From: Clostridia bacterium
GTDB taxonomy: Bacteria; Bacillota; Clostridia; Christensenellales; Aristaeellaceae
DNA length: 64,000 nucleotides
Assembly: GCA_017448975.1 (NCBI GenBank)
Contig: JAFSKN010000007.1
Span: forward strand, 36,090 to 100,089
Direction of reading: 5' to 3'
Shown: piece by piece, positions 8,335 to 16,186 of the stretch
Layout of the letters: each line of letters begins with the position of its first letter
Numbering within the stretch: the first letter of the stretch is position 1
Made by a program: the position numbers and the translations under genes
Notes under the pieces: model-generated
The model's database searches: none
Seen by the model: the letters and a program-made list of their open reading frames with translations, nothing else
What the model was told of the DNA's origin: nothing

Positions 8335-8368
8335 AAAAGAGGGCGTCCAGAGGGCGCCCTCCTTTCAC
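8335..8368 (-). terminator. Intra-operon attenuator after binding-protein gene ii
   Basis: On the minus strand GAGGGCG and CGCCCTC pair around a short loop and are followed by TTTTCTTC. Two further small palindromes (GGGCTGGACAGCCC and CGATCCGGATCG) lie between it and the stop codon. It probably sets the binding-protein to permease ratio. Confidence 0.55.
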
Positions 8369-8406
8369 GGGCTGTCCAGCCCTGCGATCCGGATCGAAAG
8401 GAAAAA

Positions 8407-9741
8407 TCAGTAGTTCGCCGCCAGATCGTTCACGTTCTCCACGAAGTAAGCGCCGGCTTCTTCGGCGGTCATGCCGGGCTTGGGAGCCAGCATTTCATCG
8501 CTCAGGTACTTGATCACTTCGTCGTTGGCGGTGCCGGCATAGGCGGGAAGCGGCGGGAAGATGGGGGAGCTGTTCTCCGCCACGATCGCCAGATAAGCGG
8601 CGGCGGTGCCATAGGTGGCGTCCAGCTTGTTCAGTTCATCCGCGATTTCCACGGCCATGGCGCTGTTGGCGGGCACGCCGCGCTCGGCCTGCAGCTTGAT
8701 ATTGCCCTGAGGATCATTGATCAGGTAGTTCAGGAAAGCGACGGCCAGATCGGGGTTCTTGGTGTCGGTGGTGACGGAGAAGAACTGGCCGGGCTTCATG
8801 TAGTTGGAAGCCTGGGGATTGGCGCTGGGCCAGGCGGTGATGCCCAGTTCAATGCCATCCGCGGTAGCAGCGGCCTGGAAAGCGGCCAGCTGATTGGAGA
8901 AGGCGAAAGCGCACCAGGTACGCACGTCGTCGGTTTTGCCGAATACCAGGGGATGCATGTTCAGGTCGCCGGTGGTCGAAACATTGGCCTGTTCGTCGGT
9001 GTCAAACATCCAGCCTTCGGCCACGCACTTCACCAGGCGCTCATAGTAACCGGCCATTTCCTCGGCGGTGGGGATGACGCCATTGGCGTCCCACAGGGCG
9101 TTGTAGCCCAGGCCGCGGGCGTAATAGGTCAGGGGGTTTTCGGAGTTGCCTTCGCCGTAGGCCACGCCGATGCCCCGGGCGGCGTAAATCTTGCGGGAGA
9201 TTTCTTCAAACTCGTCCCAGGTCATGTTGTCGGGCACGGTGATGTCCAGGGAGTCGGTGAGGGTCTTGTTATACAGCAGGGAGGGGGCGTTCACACCGGC
9301 GCACAGGGCGTACAGGCCGTCGCCCACCATGCCGCTCTTGAGGATGCTGTCGGACAGGCCGCTCACATCCAGCGCGCCGCTTTCCACATAGGGGGTCAGA
9401 TCCAGCAGATCGCCCGCTTCCACCCACTGCTGCAGGTAGGCGTAGTCCTGCTGCATGATGTCGGGCAGGTCGTTGTTGGAAGCGTAGGTGCTCATCAGGG
9501 CCCAGTAGTTGCTCCAGTTCTGGGCGTTGGGGTTGAAGGTAACGTTGGGGTAGTTTTCGGTGAAGAAGTTGAGGGCTTCCAGGGTGACGGCGTCGCGCTT
9601 CTGGTTGCCCCACCAGCCGAAACGCAGTTCCACGTTTCCGGCGGAAGCGGGATCGTAGGTGCCGACCTTCAATTCGGCGTAAGCGGAAACCACCGCCAGC
9701 AGCATCATGGCCGCCAGCAAAACAGACAGCAACTTTTTCAT
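8407..9741 (-). CDS. Extracellular sugar-binding protein, importer ii
   Basis: Solute-binding protein of 444 residues, first gene of operon ii. It starts MKKLLSVLLAAMMLLAVVS with AAAGGAGGTTCGTCC upstream; the signal peptide ends near SAYA-E (about residue 22), a signal peptidase I site with no lipobox Cys. The mature protein shows the RFGWWGNQKRDAVTLEAL and FTENYPNV segments typical of family 1 binding proteins for oligosaccharides. A consensus promoter lies 30 bases upstream. Importer ii consists of this protein, two permeases and an esterase. Ligand unknown. Confidence 0.92.
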   Translation of the reverse strand: MKKLLSVLLAAMMLLAVVSAYAELKVGTYDPASAGNVELRFGWWGNQKRDAVTLEALNFFTENYPNVTFNPNAQNWSNYWALMSTYASNNDLPDIMQQDYAYLQQWVEAGDLLDLTPYVESGALDVSGLSDSILKSGMVGDGLYALCAGVNAPSLLYNKTLTDSLDITVPDNMTWDEFEEISRKIYAARGIGVAYGEGNSENPLTYYARGLGYNALWDANGVIPTAEEMAGYYERLVKCVAEGWMFDTDEQANVSTTGDLNMHPLVFGKTDDVRTWCAFAFSNQLAAFQAAATADGIELGITAWPSANPQASNYMKPGQFFSVTTDTKNPDLAVAFLNYLINDPQGNIKLQAERGVPANSAMAVEIADELNKLDATYGTAAAYLAIVAENSSPIFPPLPAYAGTANDEVIKYLSDEMLAPKPGMTAEEAGAYFVENVNDLAANY

Positions 9742-9770
9742 GGACGAACCTCCTTTAAGATGTTACACTT

Positions 9771-9799
9771 ATTATACAGGCACAAGATGCCGCTGTCAA
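9771..9799 (-). promoter_or_regulatory. Consensus sigma-A promoter of sugar operon ii
   Basis: On the minus strand TTGACA (9799-9794), 17-base spacer, TATAAT (9776-9771), 30 bases upstream of the binding-protein ATG. Both boxes are perfect, so the operon must be strongly expressed unless repressed. Confidence 0.85.
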
Positions 9800-9821
9800 G
9801 CGAAAACCATGATAAACAGGC

Positions 9822-9850
9822 AAAAAAAAGACCGAATCTGCCGATTCGGT
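9822..9850 (-). terminator. Intrinsic terminator of operon iii
   Basis: On the minus strand ACCGAAT (9850-9844) pairs with ATTCGGT (9837-9831) and is followed by eight T residues. It lies downstream of the dehydrogenase genes of operon iii and just upstream of the promoter of operon ii, insulating the two. Confidence 0.75.
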
Positions 9851-9854
9851 TTGC

Positions 9855-9872
9855 ATTGTTGTATCCAACAAT
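9855..9872. promoter_or_regulatory. Palindrome ATTGTTG-tatc-CAACAAT
   Basis: Seven-base inverted arms around a 4-base centre, upstream of the operon ii promoter and its preceding terminator. It resembles an operator for a dimeric repressor, but its distance from the -35 box (about 56 bases) makes the role unclear. The rest of the 9742-10057 gap holds the promoter, terminator and no gene. Confidence 0.35.
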
Positions 9873-10057
9873 TGACAAAAAGATTCCAATTTAATGTAAA
9901 ATTCAGTATTATACAGGACAGATAGGCCTTTTTCCAGCAAGCACGGCGTTTTTTCTGCGGCGAATGATATAATATGCAGAATTGCTACAAAAAATACATT
10001 CCGCGCGCGGCGCTCCTTCGCCGCTTCCGGCGTTCCATTGGATCACGACGGCAGCTT

Positions 10058-11158
10058 TTATTTTCTTCCCGACAGATCCGGCGTCAGATCCACGGCCTGG
10101 GCCTGGGCCTGGAGGCACAGCTCCGCCGCCTTGAAAGCGTGGGCCTGGGTCATGGCGTTCTCGGTGCGGTTCAGGCTGTCCAGGATCAATTGACCGAAGA
10201 AGGGGCAGCCTGTCACGCCGGTGGCGTTCACGTACTTTTCGCCGTCGCCGTTCACCAGATACACATGGTTGCCGCCCTCGTTTTCCCGGGCCACGTCGAT
10301 ATATTTGCGGATTTCAATGTAGCCCTTGGTGCCCAAGATCAGAGTGCGGCCGTCGCCCCAGGTGCGCAGGCCGTCGGGGGTGAACCAATCCACCCGGAAA
10401 TAGTTCGTGGTGCCGTTTTTGCCGGTGATGGCGCAGTCGCCGAAATCGTCCAGCTGGGGATGCTCCGGATTGCCGTAATTGGCAATGCGGCTGGAAATCA
10501 CTTTTCCGTCTTCCTCGCCCGCGAAATACAGATATTGTTCGATCTGATGGCTGCCGATGTCGCACAGGATGCCGCCGTAGTTTTCTTTGATGAAGAACCA
10601 GTCGGGCCGCCTGTCCGCCATGAGCCGGTGGGGCCCGAAGCCCGCCACATTCACCACTTTGCCGATCAGGCCCTGTTCCACCATGTACCCGGCCAGTACC
10701 GCGCCCTCCACGTGGAGGCGTTCGCTGTAATAGACCATATAGCGCCGGTTGGTTTTCTTCACCATCTCTTTTGCGCTGGCGAGCTGATCCAGGGTGGTGA
10801 AGGGAGCTTTGTCGGTGAAATAGTCCTTGCCCGCTGCCAGGGCTTTCAACCCCAGTTCGCAGCGCTGGCTGGTCACCGCTGCCCCGGCGATCATGTAGGT
10901 TTCCCTGTCCTCCAGAGCTTCTTCCTCGCTGCGGGCGGGTTTGGCCTGGGGGAAGGCTTTCAGAAAGGCTTCCACCTTCCTCGGGTCTTTGTCGTACACA
11001 TATTTCAGGGTGCCGCCCGCTTCGGTCAGGCCGTTGCACATGCCGTAAATGTGGCCGTGATCCAGCCGCACGGCGGAAAAGACGAATTCACCGGGCTTCA
11101 CCACCGGCTTCGCCTTGCCCTTGGGCGCGTAGTTCATGCCGGAGCTTACGTTGCTCAT
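10058..11158 (-). CDS. Gfo/Idh/MocA family oxidoreductase (second of pair)
   Basis: NAD(P)-dependent sugar or cyclitol dehydrogenase-like protein, 366 residues, cytoplasmic. The N-terminal nucleotide-binding fold has FSAVRLDHGHIYGM near 26-39 in place of the classic GxGxxG, a form seen in one branch of the family. The TDKAPF stretch (about 119-124) occupies the position of the usual EKP, and CDIGSHQIEQ carries the catalytic-region His. It is the last gene of operon iii, 27 bases after another dehydrogenase of the same superfamily. With importer iii this suggests oxidation or epimerisation of an imported sugar such as a uronate or inositol (inference). Start has TAAGGAGGATATAAGC upstream. Confidence 0.85.
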   Translation of the reverse strand: MSNVSSGMNYAPKGKAKPVVKPGEFVFSAVRLDHGHIYGMCNGLTEAGGTLKYVYDKDPRKVEAFLKAFPQAKPARSEEEALEDRETYMIAGAAVTSQRCELGLKALAAGKDYFTDKAPFTTLDQLASAKEMVKKTNRRYMVYYSERLHVEGAVLAGYMVEQGLIGKVVNVAGFGPHRLMADRRPDWFFIKENYGGILCDIGSHQIEQYLYFAGEEDGKVISSRIANYGNPEHPQLDDFGDCAITGKNGTTNYFRVDWFTPDGLRTWGDGRTLILGTKGYIEIRKYIDVARENEGGNHVYLVNGDGEKYVNATGVTGCPFFGQLILDSLNRTENAMTQAHAFKAAELCLQAQAQAVDLTPDLSGRK

Positions 11159-11185
11159 GCTTATATCCTCCTTACGGCTTGCGGA

Positions 11186-12340
11186 TTATTTCCTGTCAAA
11201 GCTCCCCAGCGTGATATCGCTGTCTCCCAACTCCAGTTGGGAAACGTTCTTTTCATAAAAATGCGGCGCGTGCGCCTGAATGCCCGCCACGGTATAGAAG
11301 AGATCGTCCTTTTGCAGGGGCAGGGATACGGCCTGCTTCATGGAACCCGCCTCATAGATAGCGGTGATCAGCTCCAGGGTCATACGCCCGTCCTCGCCGC
11401 TGATGGCGGGCAGGGTATTCGTTTCAATGGCGGTGAGCATGTTGTCGATCTGTCCGTTGTGGCCTTCATAGGGAACGGGGGGCAGGCTGTCCGCGAAAGT
11501 TTTGATTTCCGCTTCAAGCGCTTCATTGCGCTCCGGGAAGCCGTTGGGCTTGGACACGGAGGCGAAGGTGGAGAAGGGGGCTGCCAGCTTGGCTTTTTCG
11601 CACTGGAAGGTCAGCGTCTGTTCCTCCCCGTGGTGCACCACGGAGGCGGTGAGCAGGCCCAGGGCGCCGGGGTATTCCAAAATGGACATGGACAGATCCT
11701 CTACCTCGGCGTTGTCATGGGCGGTATTGGCCAGCACGCTGGTCACGCGCTGCGGCAGGCCCATCATCCAGCCTAACATATCGATGTGGTGCACGGCGTG
11801 GTTCAGGGTGCAGCCGCCGCCCTCCTTTTCCCAGGTGCCCCGCCACCACAGATCGTAGTAGCAATGGCCCCGCCACCAGAAGGAATCCACCTGGGCGCAG
11901 CGCACGGGCCCGGCAATGCCGCTGGAAAGCAACGCTTTCAGATCGCGGATGGGCTTGCGGAACCGGTTCTGGGCGATAACGGACAGCTTTTTGCCGCTTT
12001 CGTCCCGGGCCCGGAGCATGGCGTCGCATTCCTCCAGGGAAGCGGCCATGGGTTTTTCACAAAGGGCATGCTTCCCCGCCCGCAGGGCGTTGATGGTGAT
12101 TTCCGCGTGGACGTAGGGCGGGCAGCAGCAGTCCACCAGATCGATGTCCGGGCGGTTCAGAATATCGCGGTGATCCGGAAAGCATTCGCAGTCCAGCCCG
12201 TATTGGGCTTTTACTTTTTCCGCTTTTCCGGGCAGGATGTCCACCAGGGCGGCGATGCGCACGCGCTCCGGGAATCGCAGATAAGCCTGGATATGGGCGT
12301 GGGAGATATTGCCCGTGCCCACGATGGCGACTTGCAGCAT
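11186..12340 (-). CDS. Gfo/Idh/MocA family oxidoreductase (first of pair)
   Basis: Dehydrogenase of 384 residues. The start MLQVAIVGTGNISHAHIQAY places the Rossmann GxGxxxxxH motif at the very N terminus, and TTTTCAGGAGGACGC precedes it; the frame extends upstream to 12385 without family resemblance. CEKPMA near 94-99 is the canonical EKP motif, and LNHAVHHIDMLGWMMG carries the catalytic-domain His and Asp. It stands between the binding protein of importer iii and a second dehydrogenase, an arrangement common for catabolism of uncommon sugars. Substrate unknown. Confidence 0.88.
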   Translation of the reverse strand: MLQVAIVGTGNISHAHIQAYLRFPERVRIAALVDILPGKAEKVKAQYGLDCECFPDHRDILNRPDIDLVDCCCPPYVHAEITINALRAGKHALCEKPMAASLEECDAMLRARDESGKKLSVIAQNRFRKPIRDLKALLSSGIAGPVRCAQVDSFWWRGHCYYDLWWRGTWEKEGGGCTLNHAVHHIDMLGWMMGLPQRVTSVLANTAHDNAEVEDLSMSILEYPGALGLLTASVVHHGEEQTLTFQCEKAKLAAPFSTFASVSKPNGFPERNEALEAEIKTFADSLPPVPYEGHNGQIDNMLTAIETNTLPAISGEDGRMTLELITAIYEAGSMKQAVSLPLQKDDLFYTVAGIQAHAPHFYEKNVSQLELGDSDITLGSFDRK

Positions 12341-12433
12341 GAAAGCGTCCTCCTGAAAAGAGGGGAGCGCGTCATAGGCGCGCACCCCTCGGTATGCTGT
12401 TGATTCAGTTGAAATCCATCGATCCGCGGCGCA

Positions 12434-14026
12434 TTACATGTTGCCGGGGAACATGCCGCGATAGTTGCCATCCTTGTAGGCCTGACGGAATTCTTCGATC
12501 ATTTCGGCAGCGCCGGAGTTCAGGATATCCTGGATGCCAGCGTCGTACACTTCGTCAAACTTTTCGGCGTCGCAGCTCACAACGGCGGCCAGGAATTCGC
12601 CCTGCTTGCTCTTGACGGTGGAGCCATAGTCGGTTTCAGCCTGAATGGCCACGGTGAAGCTGATCTGGGTCCAGGCGTCGGTCAGAGCGTCCACATAGGA
12701 AGCGACCACGTCTTCTTCATAACCGGCGAAGGGCAGAGCCAGAGCGGCGGAGTTCTTTTCATCGCTGCCGTAGTACAGGCCGTTGGAGATGAAGCAGATA
12801 TCGCCGGCGTGCATCTTGTTCTCGTTGGGCACGGCGTCGGCGCTCTTCACACCGTAGGGGATGCCCAGGGTTTCGTCGATGCCCTCATAGTTGATGCCTT
12901 CGATACCGTTCTGCATGGCGAACATGTTCTCGGGAATGGCCATCCAGTCGAGGTACTTGATGGCGGCGATGGCGGTTTCTTCATTGGTGGTCAGGGGGAT
13001 GATGATGCTCAGGCCGTTGGCGGCATACTTGTCGTGCAGGGTCTTGCCGCCCAGAGATTCGTTCTTGAAGGGGTTCACGGTGACCCAGTGTCCTTCGGGA
13101 ACGTTCTTTTCCAGCTCGATCTGGTAGTTCTTGTCGGTGCGCCAGGGCTGGTCGGGCTGCTGGGAGAAGAAGCCGTTGTAGCCCATAATCAGAGCGGTGT
13201 CGTTGGCCTTGTCGTTGTCGGACAGGGCGAAGGTGTCGGGCAGCAGGCCTTCATGATACAGGGTGTTCAGCCAGCGGAAGCCTTCCTTGCTGCCGGGCAG
13301 CATTTCGGGGTTGCGGGCATAGGCGAACCAGTCTTCTTCGGTGACCTGGGTGAAGTCTACCCAAGCGTCGGTGAAGCGGCGCACGTTGTACAGGGGATCG
13401 GGGGCGTAGATGCCGAAGGAGAAGGGCATGGTGTTTTCACCGGCCAGCTGGGCTTCCTTGGCGGCGCGCAGATAGTTGGTGAATTCTTCGATATTGGTGG
13501 GCTTTTCCATGTTCAGGGCCTTGAGCCAGTCTTCACGGATGAAGTTGCCCACGTTGGCAACGCTGATGCGGCGGGCGGGGATGTACCACTGTTCCTTCAC
13601 GCCGTCGCCGTCATGATCGGTCTGGCCGTAGCCCAGCAGCTCTTCACCCAGGAAGGCTACCAGATTGGGGCCGTATTCGGCGATCAGATCGTCCAGCTGC
13701 CAGATGCCTTCGTCGTCGATGCACTGCTGCACCAGACCGCCGTTATAGGTAACGCAGATGTCGGGGGCGGTGCCGCCAGCCAGAGCGTTGGTCAGCAGGT
13801 CGCCTTCCGTCCACCGGGCGTAGGAAACGAATTCAAGTTTGATGTGGTTGGGATCGCCGAAGTTTTCCTGGGCGTAATGCAGCTGCCAGCAGTTGGTCAC
13901 GTCCAGACCGGTGATTTCACGGTCGTAGGTTTCCACGCGCAGGGTGATCCAGTCATCCGCCAGAGCGGAACCGGTCAGACCCAGCAGCAGAGCCAGGGTC
14001 AGCAGGATAGCCAGTGCCTTTTTCAT
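12434..14026 (-). CDS. Large extracellular binding protein (LplA/YtcQ-like), importer iii
   Basis: Solute-binding protein of 530 residues, the larger size class that pairs with LplB/LplC-type permeases. The signal peptide MKKALAILLTLALLLGLTG ends near SALA-D (about residue 23); no lipobox. Mature-part segments such as APDICVTYNGGLVQQC and VANVGNFIREDWLKAL are typical of this class. It follows the two permease genes, with the second copy of the structured repeat (14100-14203) in the gap. The family usually handles plant cell-wall or uronate-containing oligosaccharides; the two dehydrogenases downstream fit that idea but do not prove it. Confidence 0.9.
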   Translation of the reverse strand: MKKALAILLTLALLLGLTGSALADDWITLRVETYDREITGLDVTNCWQLHYAQENFGDPNHIKLEFVSYARWTEGDLLTNALAGGTAPDICVTYNGGLVQQCIDDEGIWQLDDLIAEYGPNLVAFLGEELLGYGQTDHDGDGVKEQWYIPARRISVANVGNFIREDWLKALNMEKPTNIEEFTNYLRAAKEAQLAGENTMPFSFGIYAPDPLYNVRRFTDAWVDFTQVTEEDWFAYARNPEMLPGSKEGFRWLNTLYHEGLLPDTFALSDNDKANDTALIMGYNGFFSQQPDQPWRTDKNYQIELEKNVPEGHWVTVNPFKNESLGGKTLHDKYAANGLSIIIPLTTNEETAIAAIKYLDWMAIPENMFAMQNGIEGINYEGIDETLGIPYGVKSADAVPNENKMHAGDICFISNGLYYGSDEKNSAALALPFAGYEEDVVASYVDALTDAWTQISFTVAIQAETDYGSTVKSKQGEFLAAVVSCDAEKFDEVYDAGIQDILNSGAAEMIEEFRQAYKDGNYRGMFPGNM

Positions 14027-14099
14027 GGTTGTGTCACTCCTTTTTTTATTTTCACCGCCGGGAAGGCGGTAAGGAACGAAATGGAAGTGGTCATCAGCG

Positions 14100-14203
14100 T
14101 CCGCAGCCTCAATCGGCGCGACTGCCCTTCATGGGCAGATCGCTTGTTTCGGCTGATTTCACCGCCGACGAAACTCCCGCCACAGGCGGTCGTCGGCGGT
14201 TCA
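14100..14203 (-). repeat. Structured intergenic repeat, copy 2 (RNA-like domain only)
   Basis: Read on the minus strand it has the same layout as copies 1 and 3: an 11-bp helix (14200-14190/14171-14161) capped by CCGCC-TGT-GGCGG, a 5-bp helix CAGCC/GGCTG, and CTGCCC-ATGAA-GGGCAG (14138-14122) extended by GCGA/TCGC. Each helix differs from the other copies by paired changes. The flanking GGCTTTCT box and the long CTGGGGGAAA hairpin are missing here. The permease stop TGA (14203-14201) is inside the element's first bases. It sits within a minus-strand operon, so it is co-transcribed in this orientation. Confidence 0.8.
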
Positions 14204-15115
14204 TCCTTTCACGGCTCCGATGGTGACGCCCGCCACGAAGTAGCGCTGCACGAAGGGATAAACGATCAGGATGGGCAGCGTGGCGAAGATGATGGAAGCG
14301 GGCTCAATGGATTCGGAAATATCCGTTGCCACGGTGGAACTGCCGCCTTCCATGGCCGCGATGTCCACGGCCTGGGAGCCTTTGATCAGGTGGTACAGCT
14401 TCAATTGCAGCGGCTGGTAGGCCTTGGTCTGGATATAGTACAGGGCGTCCTGGAAGCTGTTCCATTTGCCCACGGCGTAGAACAGGGTCAGGGTAGCCAG
14501 GGAGGCCATGGACAGGGGCAGTACGATTTGCAGCAGGATCTGGAAATCGTTGGCGCCGTCGATGGTGGCCGCTTCCTCCAGGGAATCGGGCAGCGCAGTG
14601 AAGAAGCTCTTTAAGATGATCATGTTGTAGGTGCTCAGCATGCCCGGCAGGATCAGGGACCAGGGGGAGTCCAGCAGGCCCAGTTCCTTGATGTTCAGGT
14701 AAATGGGAATGGTGCCGCCGGAGAAATACATGGTGAACAGGGCCATGAAGTTGAAGAATTTACGGCCCGCCAAGCGTTTCTTGGTCAGCGGATAGGCCAT
14801 GAGGATGGTTAGGACCATGGAAAAGAGGGTGTACACCACCGTGATTCCCACGGTGAACCACAGCGAGCGCATCATGGCCGGATCGGAGAAAATGGCCTTG
14901 TAGGCGCGGGTGTCCATCTCAACCGGCCAGAAAGATACTTTGCCGCTCAAAATAGCGGATTTGCTGCTCAGGGAGGTGGCCGCCACGTTGACGAAGGGCA
15001 GCAGGCAGGTCAGGCTGATGAGGAGGATAATGAGGGTCAGGATGATCTGCGGCATGGTCCATATCCGGGGCTTTTTCATGACGATATTGGGTTCAGCGGT
15101 TTTGTTCTGCATCAT
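14201..15115 (-). CDS. ABC transporter permease (LplC/YtcP-like), importer iii
   Basis: Permease of 304 residues. The start MMQNKTAEPNIVMKKPRIW follows AAGGGGGGTGGACAG, and this length fits the LplC/YtcP family; the frame continues upstream to 15526 only as an overlap with the partner gene. Membrane segments start near 25-47. The EAA loop is EEAATIDGANDFQILLQIVLP near 193-213, and the C terminus PFVQRYFVAGVTIGAVKG is the family signature. It lies 14 bases after the LplB-like gene. Importer iii has no ATPase gene here. Confidence 0.92.
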   Translation of the reverse strand: MMQNKTAEPNIVMKKPRIWTMPQIILTLIILLISLTCLLPFVNVAATSLSSKSAILSGKVSFWPVEMDTRAYKAIFSDPAMMRSLWFTVGITVVYTLFSMVLTILMAYPLTKKRLAGRKFFNFMALFTMYFSGGTIPIYLNIKELGLLDSPWSLILPGMLSTYNMIILKSFFTALPDSLEEAATIDGANDFQILLQIVLPLSMASLATLTLFYAVGKWNSFQDALYYIQTKAYQPLQLKLYHLIKGSQAVDIAAMEGGSSTVATDISESIEPASIIFATLPILIVYPFVQRYFVAGVTIGAVKG

Positions 15116-15129
15116 TCTGTCCACCCCCC

Positions 15130-16056
15130 TTACCAGATACCGTCTTCGCCAAGCTTCTTGGAAACGAAGTTGGCGCCGGAAATCAGAACCAGGCCCACCA
15201 GGGACTGGAACAGGCCCACGGCGGTGGCGCGCTCGAACTTGTGATTCTCGATACCGGTGCGGTATACGAAAGTCGAGAGCACGTCGCAATATTTGCGCAC
15301 CTGGGCGTTGCCCAGAATCTGGGGCCGGTCGAAGGAAATGTTCATCATCTGGCCCACGCTCAGGATCAAAAGCACCACGATGGTGGAGCGGATGCCGGGC
15401 AGCGTCACGTGCCAGATCTGCTGCATCTTGTTGGCGCCGTCGATCTTGGCGGCCTCGAACAGCTCCATGTTGATGCCGGTGATGGCGGACAGATACAGGA
15501 TGGTGCCCCAGCCCATGCCCTGCCATACGCCCACCAGGGTGTAGGTGAACTGCCAGTGGGGGCCGTCGGTCAGGAAGGGGATGCTCTTATCGATCCAGCC
15601 CCATTTGAGCAGCGTGGCGTTGATCAGGCCGCTGGTGGGGGAGAACAGCTGCAGCACCATACCGCCGATGATGATCCAGGACAGGAAATGAGGCAGATAC
15701 AGCAGCGTTTGAGATACTTTTTTGACCCCGATGCTCTTCATTTCGTTCAGCATGATGGCCAGCACGATGGGAACCGGGAAGCCCGCCGCCAGCCCCAGCA
15801 GATTCAGCCAGAGGGTATTCCACAGCGCGCTGGAAAAGTCCGACATTTTCATGACGAATTGGAAATTATCCAGCCCCACCCACGGGCTGCCCCACATGCC
15901 TTTGAACAGGTTGTACTTTTCAAAGGCCACAATGATGCCGATCATGGGCTTGTAGCAGAAGAGCAGATAGAAAGCCACCGGCAGGATCAGCATCACGTAC
16001 AGACGCCAGTCCCGGGCCAGCCAGTTCGTGCGCCGTTTGGCTTTTTTCAACTGCAC
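15130..16056 (-). CDS. ABC transporter permease (LplB/YteP-like), importer iii
   Basis: Permease of 308 residues, first gene of operon iii. N terminus MQLKKAKRRTNWLARDWRLY is basic, followed by a membrane segment near 21-41 (MLILPVAFYLLFCYKPMIGI). The EAA loop is FEAAKIDGANKMQQIWHVTLP near 204-224. Family and length agree with LplB/YteP permeases, which work with large binding proteins as found here. A promoter at 16114-16143 precedes it. Confidence 0.92.
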   Translation of the reverse strand: MQLKKAKRRTNWLARDWRLYVMLILPVAFYLLFCYKPMIGIIVAFEKYNLFKGMWGSPWVGLDNFQFVMKMSDFSSALWNTLWLNLLGLAAGFPVPIVLAIMLNEMKSIGVKKVSQTLLYLPHFLSWIIIGGMVLQLFSPTSGLINATLLKWGWIDKSIPFLTDGPHWQFTYTLVGVWQGMGWGTILYLSAITGINMELFEAAKIDGANKMQQIWHVTLPGIRSTIVVLLILSVGQMMNISFDRPQILGNAQVRKYCDVLSTFVYRTGIENHKFERATAVGLFQSLVGLVLISGANFVSKKLGEDGIW

Positions 16057-16113
16057 AAAATCCCCCCCTTGTTTTCTTATACGATTTCAAAATGACGAAT
16101 CTCCAACGAGGTC

Positions 16114-16143
16114 ATTATAGCATAAACGTATGGGTGATTTCAA
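16114..16143 (-). promoter_or_regulatory. Sigma-A promoter of operon iii
   Basis: On the minus strand TTGAAA (16143-16138), 18-base spacer, TATAAT (16119-16114), 58 bases upstream of the first permease gene. Confidence 0.7.
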
Positions 16144-16186
16144 TAGAAAGAAAGCGCAAAATTGTGCACATTGTTCTCATTTGATG

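Noticed and set aside
9893-9914. Plus-strand TTGACA near 9872 as promoter of a plus-strand gene
   Set aside because: The matching -10 is poor (TGTAAA) and no plus-strand gene follows for thousands of bases.
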